Under the pieces are notes generated by a model. The model saw only the letters and a list, made by a program, of their open reading frames with translations, did not search any database and had not been told where the DNA came from. A stretch of DNA of 14,177 nt from Anaerolineae bacterium. GTDB lineage: Bacteria; Chloroflexota; Anaerolineae; B4-G1; SLSP01. Location: contig JAFGNI010000102.1 in assembly GCA_016927095.1 (NCBI GenBank), forward strand, positions 1 to 14,177, in the 5' to 3' direction. The position numbers and the translations under genes are program-made. Every line of letters begins with the position of its first letter. The first letter of the stretch is position 1. Below, piece after piece: positions 14,145-14,177 of the stretch.

Positions 14145-14177
14145 TCCGTGACCAGATCTGAGGCCGGCTGGTTGGCC

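Overview
The window looks like a chromosomal segment of a GC-rich bacterium, most probably a member of the Chloroflexota (Anaerolineae-like). This placement is an inference. It rests on the company of genes: a lipoprotein glycoside hydrolase of clan GH-A type, a zinc-ribbon/TPR/beta-propeller membrane protein next to a TGS-domain uridine kinase-like protein, a LysM-rich L,D-transpeptidase, an SLC45-like transporter, and a cytosolic [NiFe] hydrogenase with no Tat signal. No phage, transposon, integrase or CRISPR signal was seen. Promoters are of the ordinary sigma-70 type.

Layout. Bases 1-8454 are read from the minus strand and 8596-14177 from the plus strand, so the 140-base gap at about 8455-8595 is the divergent point. 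Minus strand, right to left: a TGS/SAD-like plus kinase fusion protein (6736-8454), six bases from a zinc-ribbon/TPR/WD40-like membrane protein (4870-6729); tRNA-Pro(TGG) with its own promoter and a near-ideal terminator (4722-4873); a patatin-like lipase (3690-4622); an intergenic stretch of about 330 bases holding a small transcription unit with an 11-codon ORF and a terminator (about 3524-3656); a second promoter driving a two-gene unit of a Cys-rich unknown protein and a secreted glycosidase (1348-3360); and the 5' two-fifths or so of gyrA, running off the left edge (1-1112).

Plus strand: a two-gene [NiFe] hydrogenase (8596-10765), an exported LysM/YkuD L,D-transpeptidase (10857-12008), a sugar-type MFS transporter (12017-13327) whose Shine-Dalgarno overlaps the previous stop, then folE (13497-14144) behind its own consensus promoter.

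Functionally the region mixes housekeeping genes (gyrA, tRNA-Pro, folE) with envelope and carbohydrate functions and one energy module. The points most worth a second look are: (i) the hydrogenase large subunit, whose reading frame stops exactly at the His of the C-terminal DPCxxCxxH motif, so it lacks the usual cleaved tail, with no maturation protease or electron-transfer partner gene visible; (ii) the intergenic mini-ORF with a perfect Shine-Dalgarno whose last codons form one arm of a terminator; (iii) the kinase fusion whose ThrRS-editing-like domain has lost both metal-binding motifs, under a promoter with a perfect 7-bp dyad over its -10 box.
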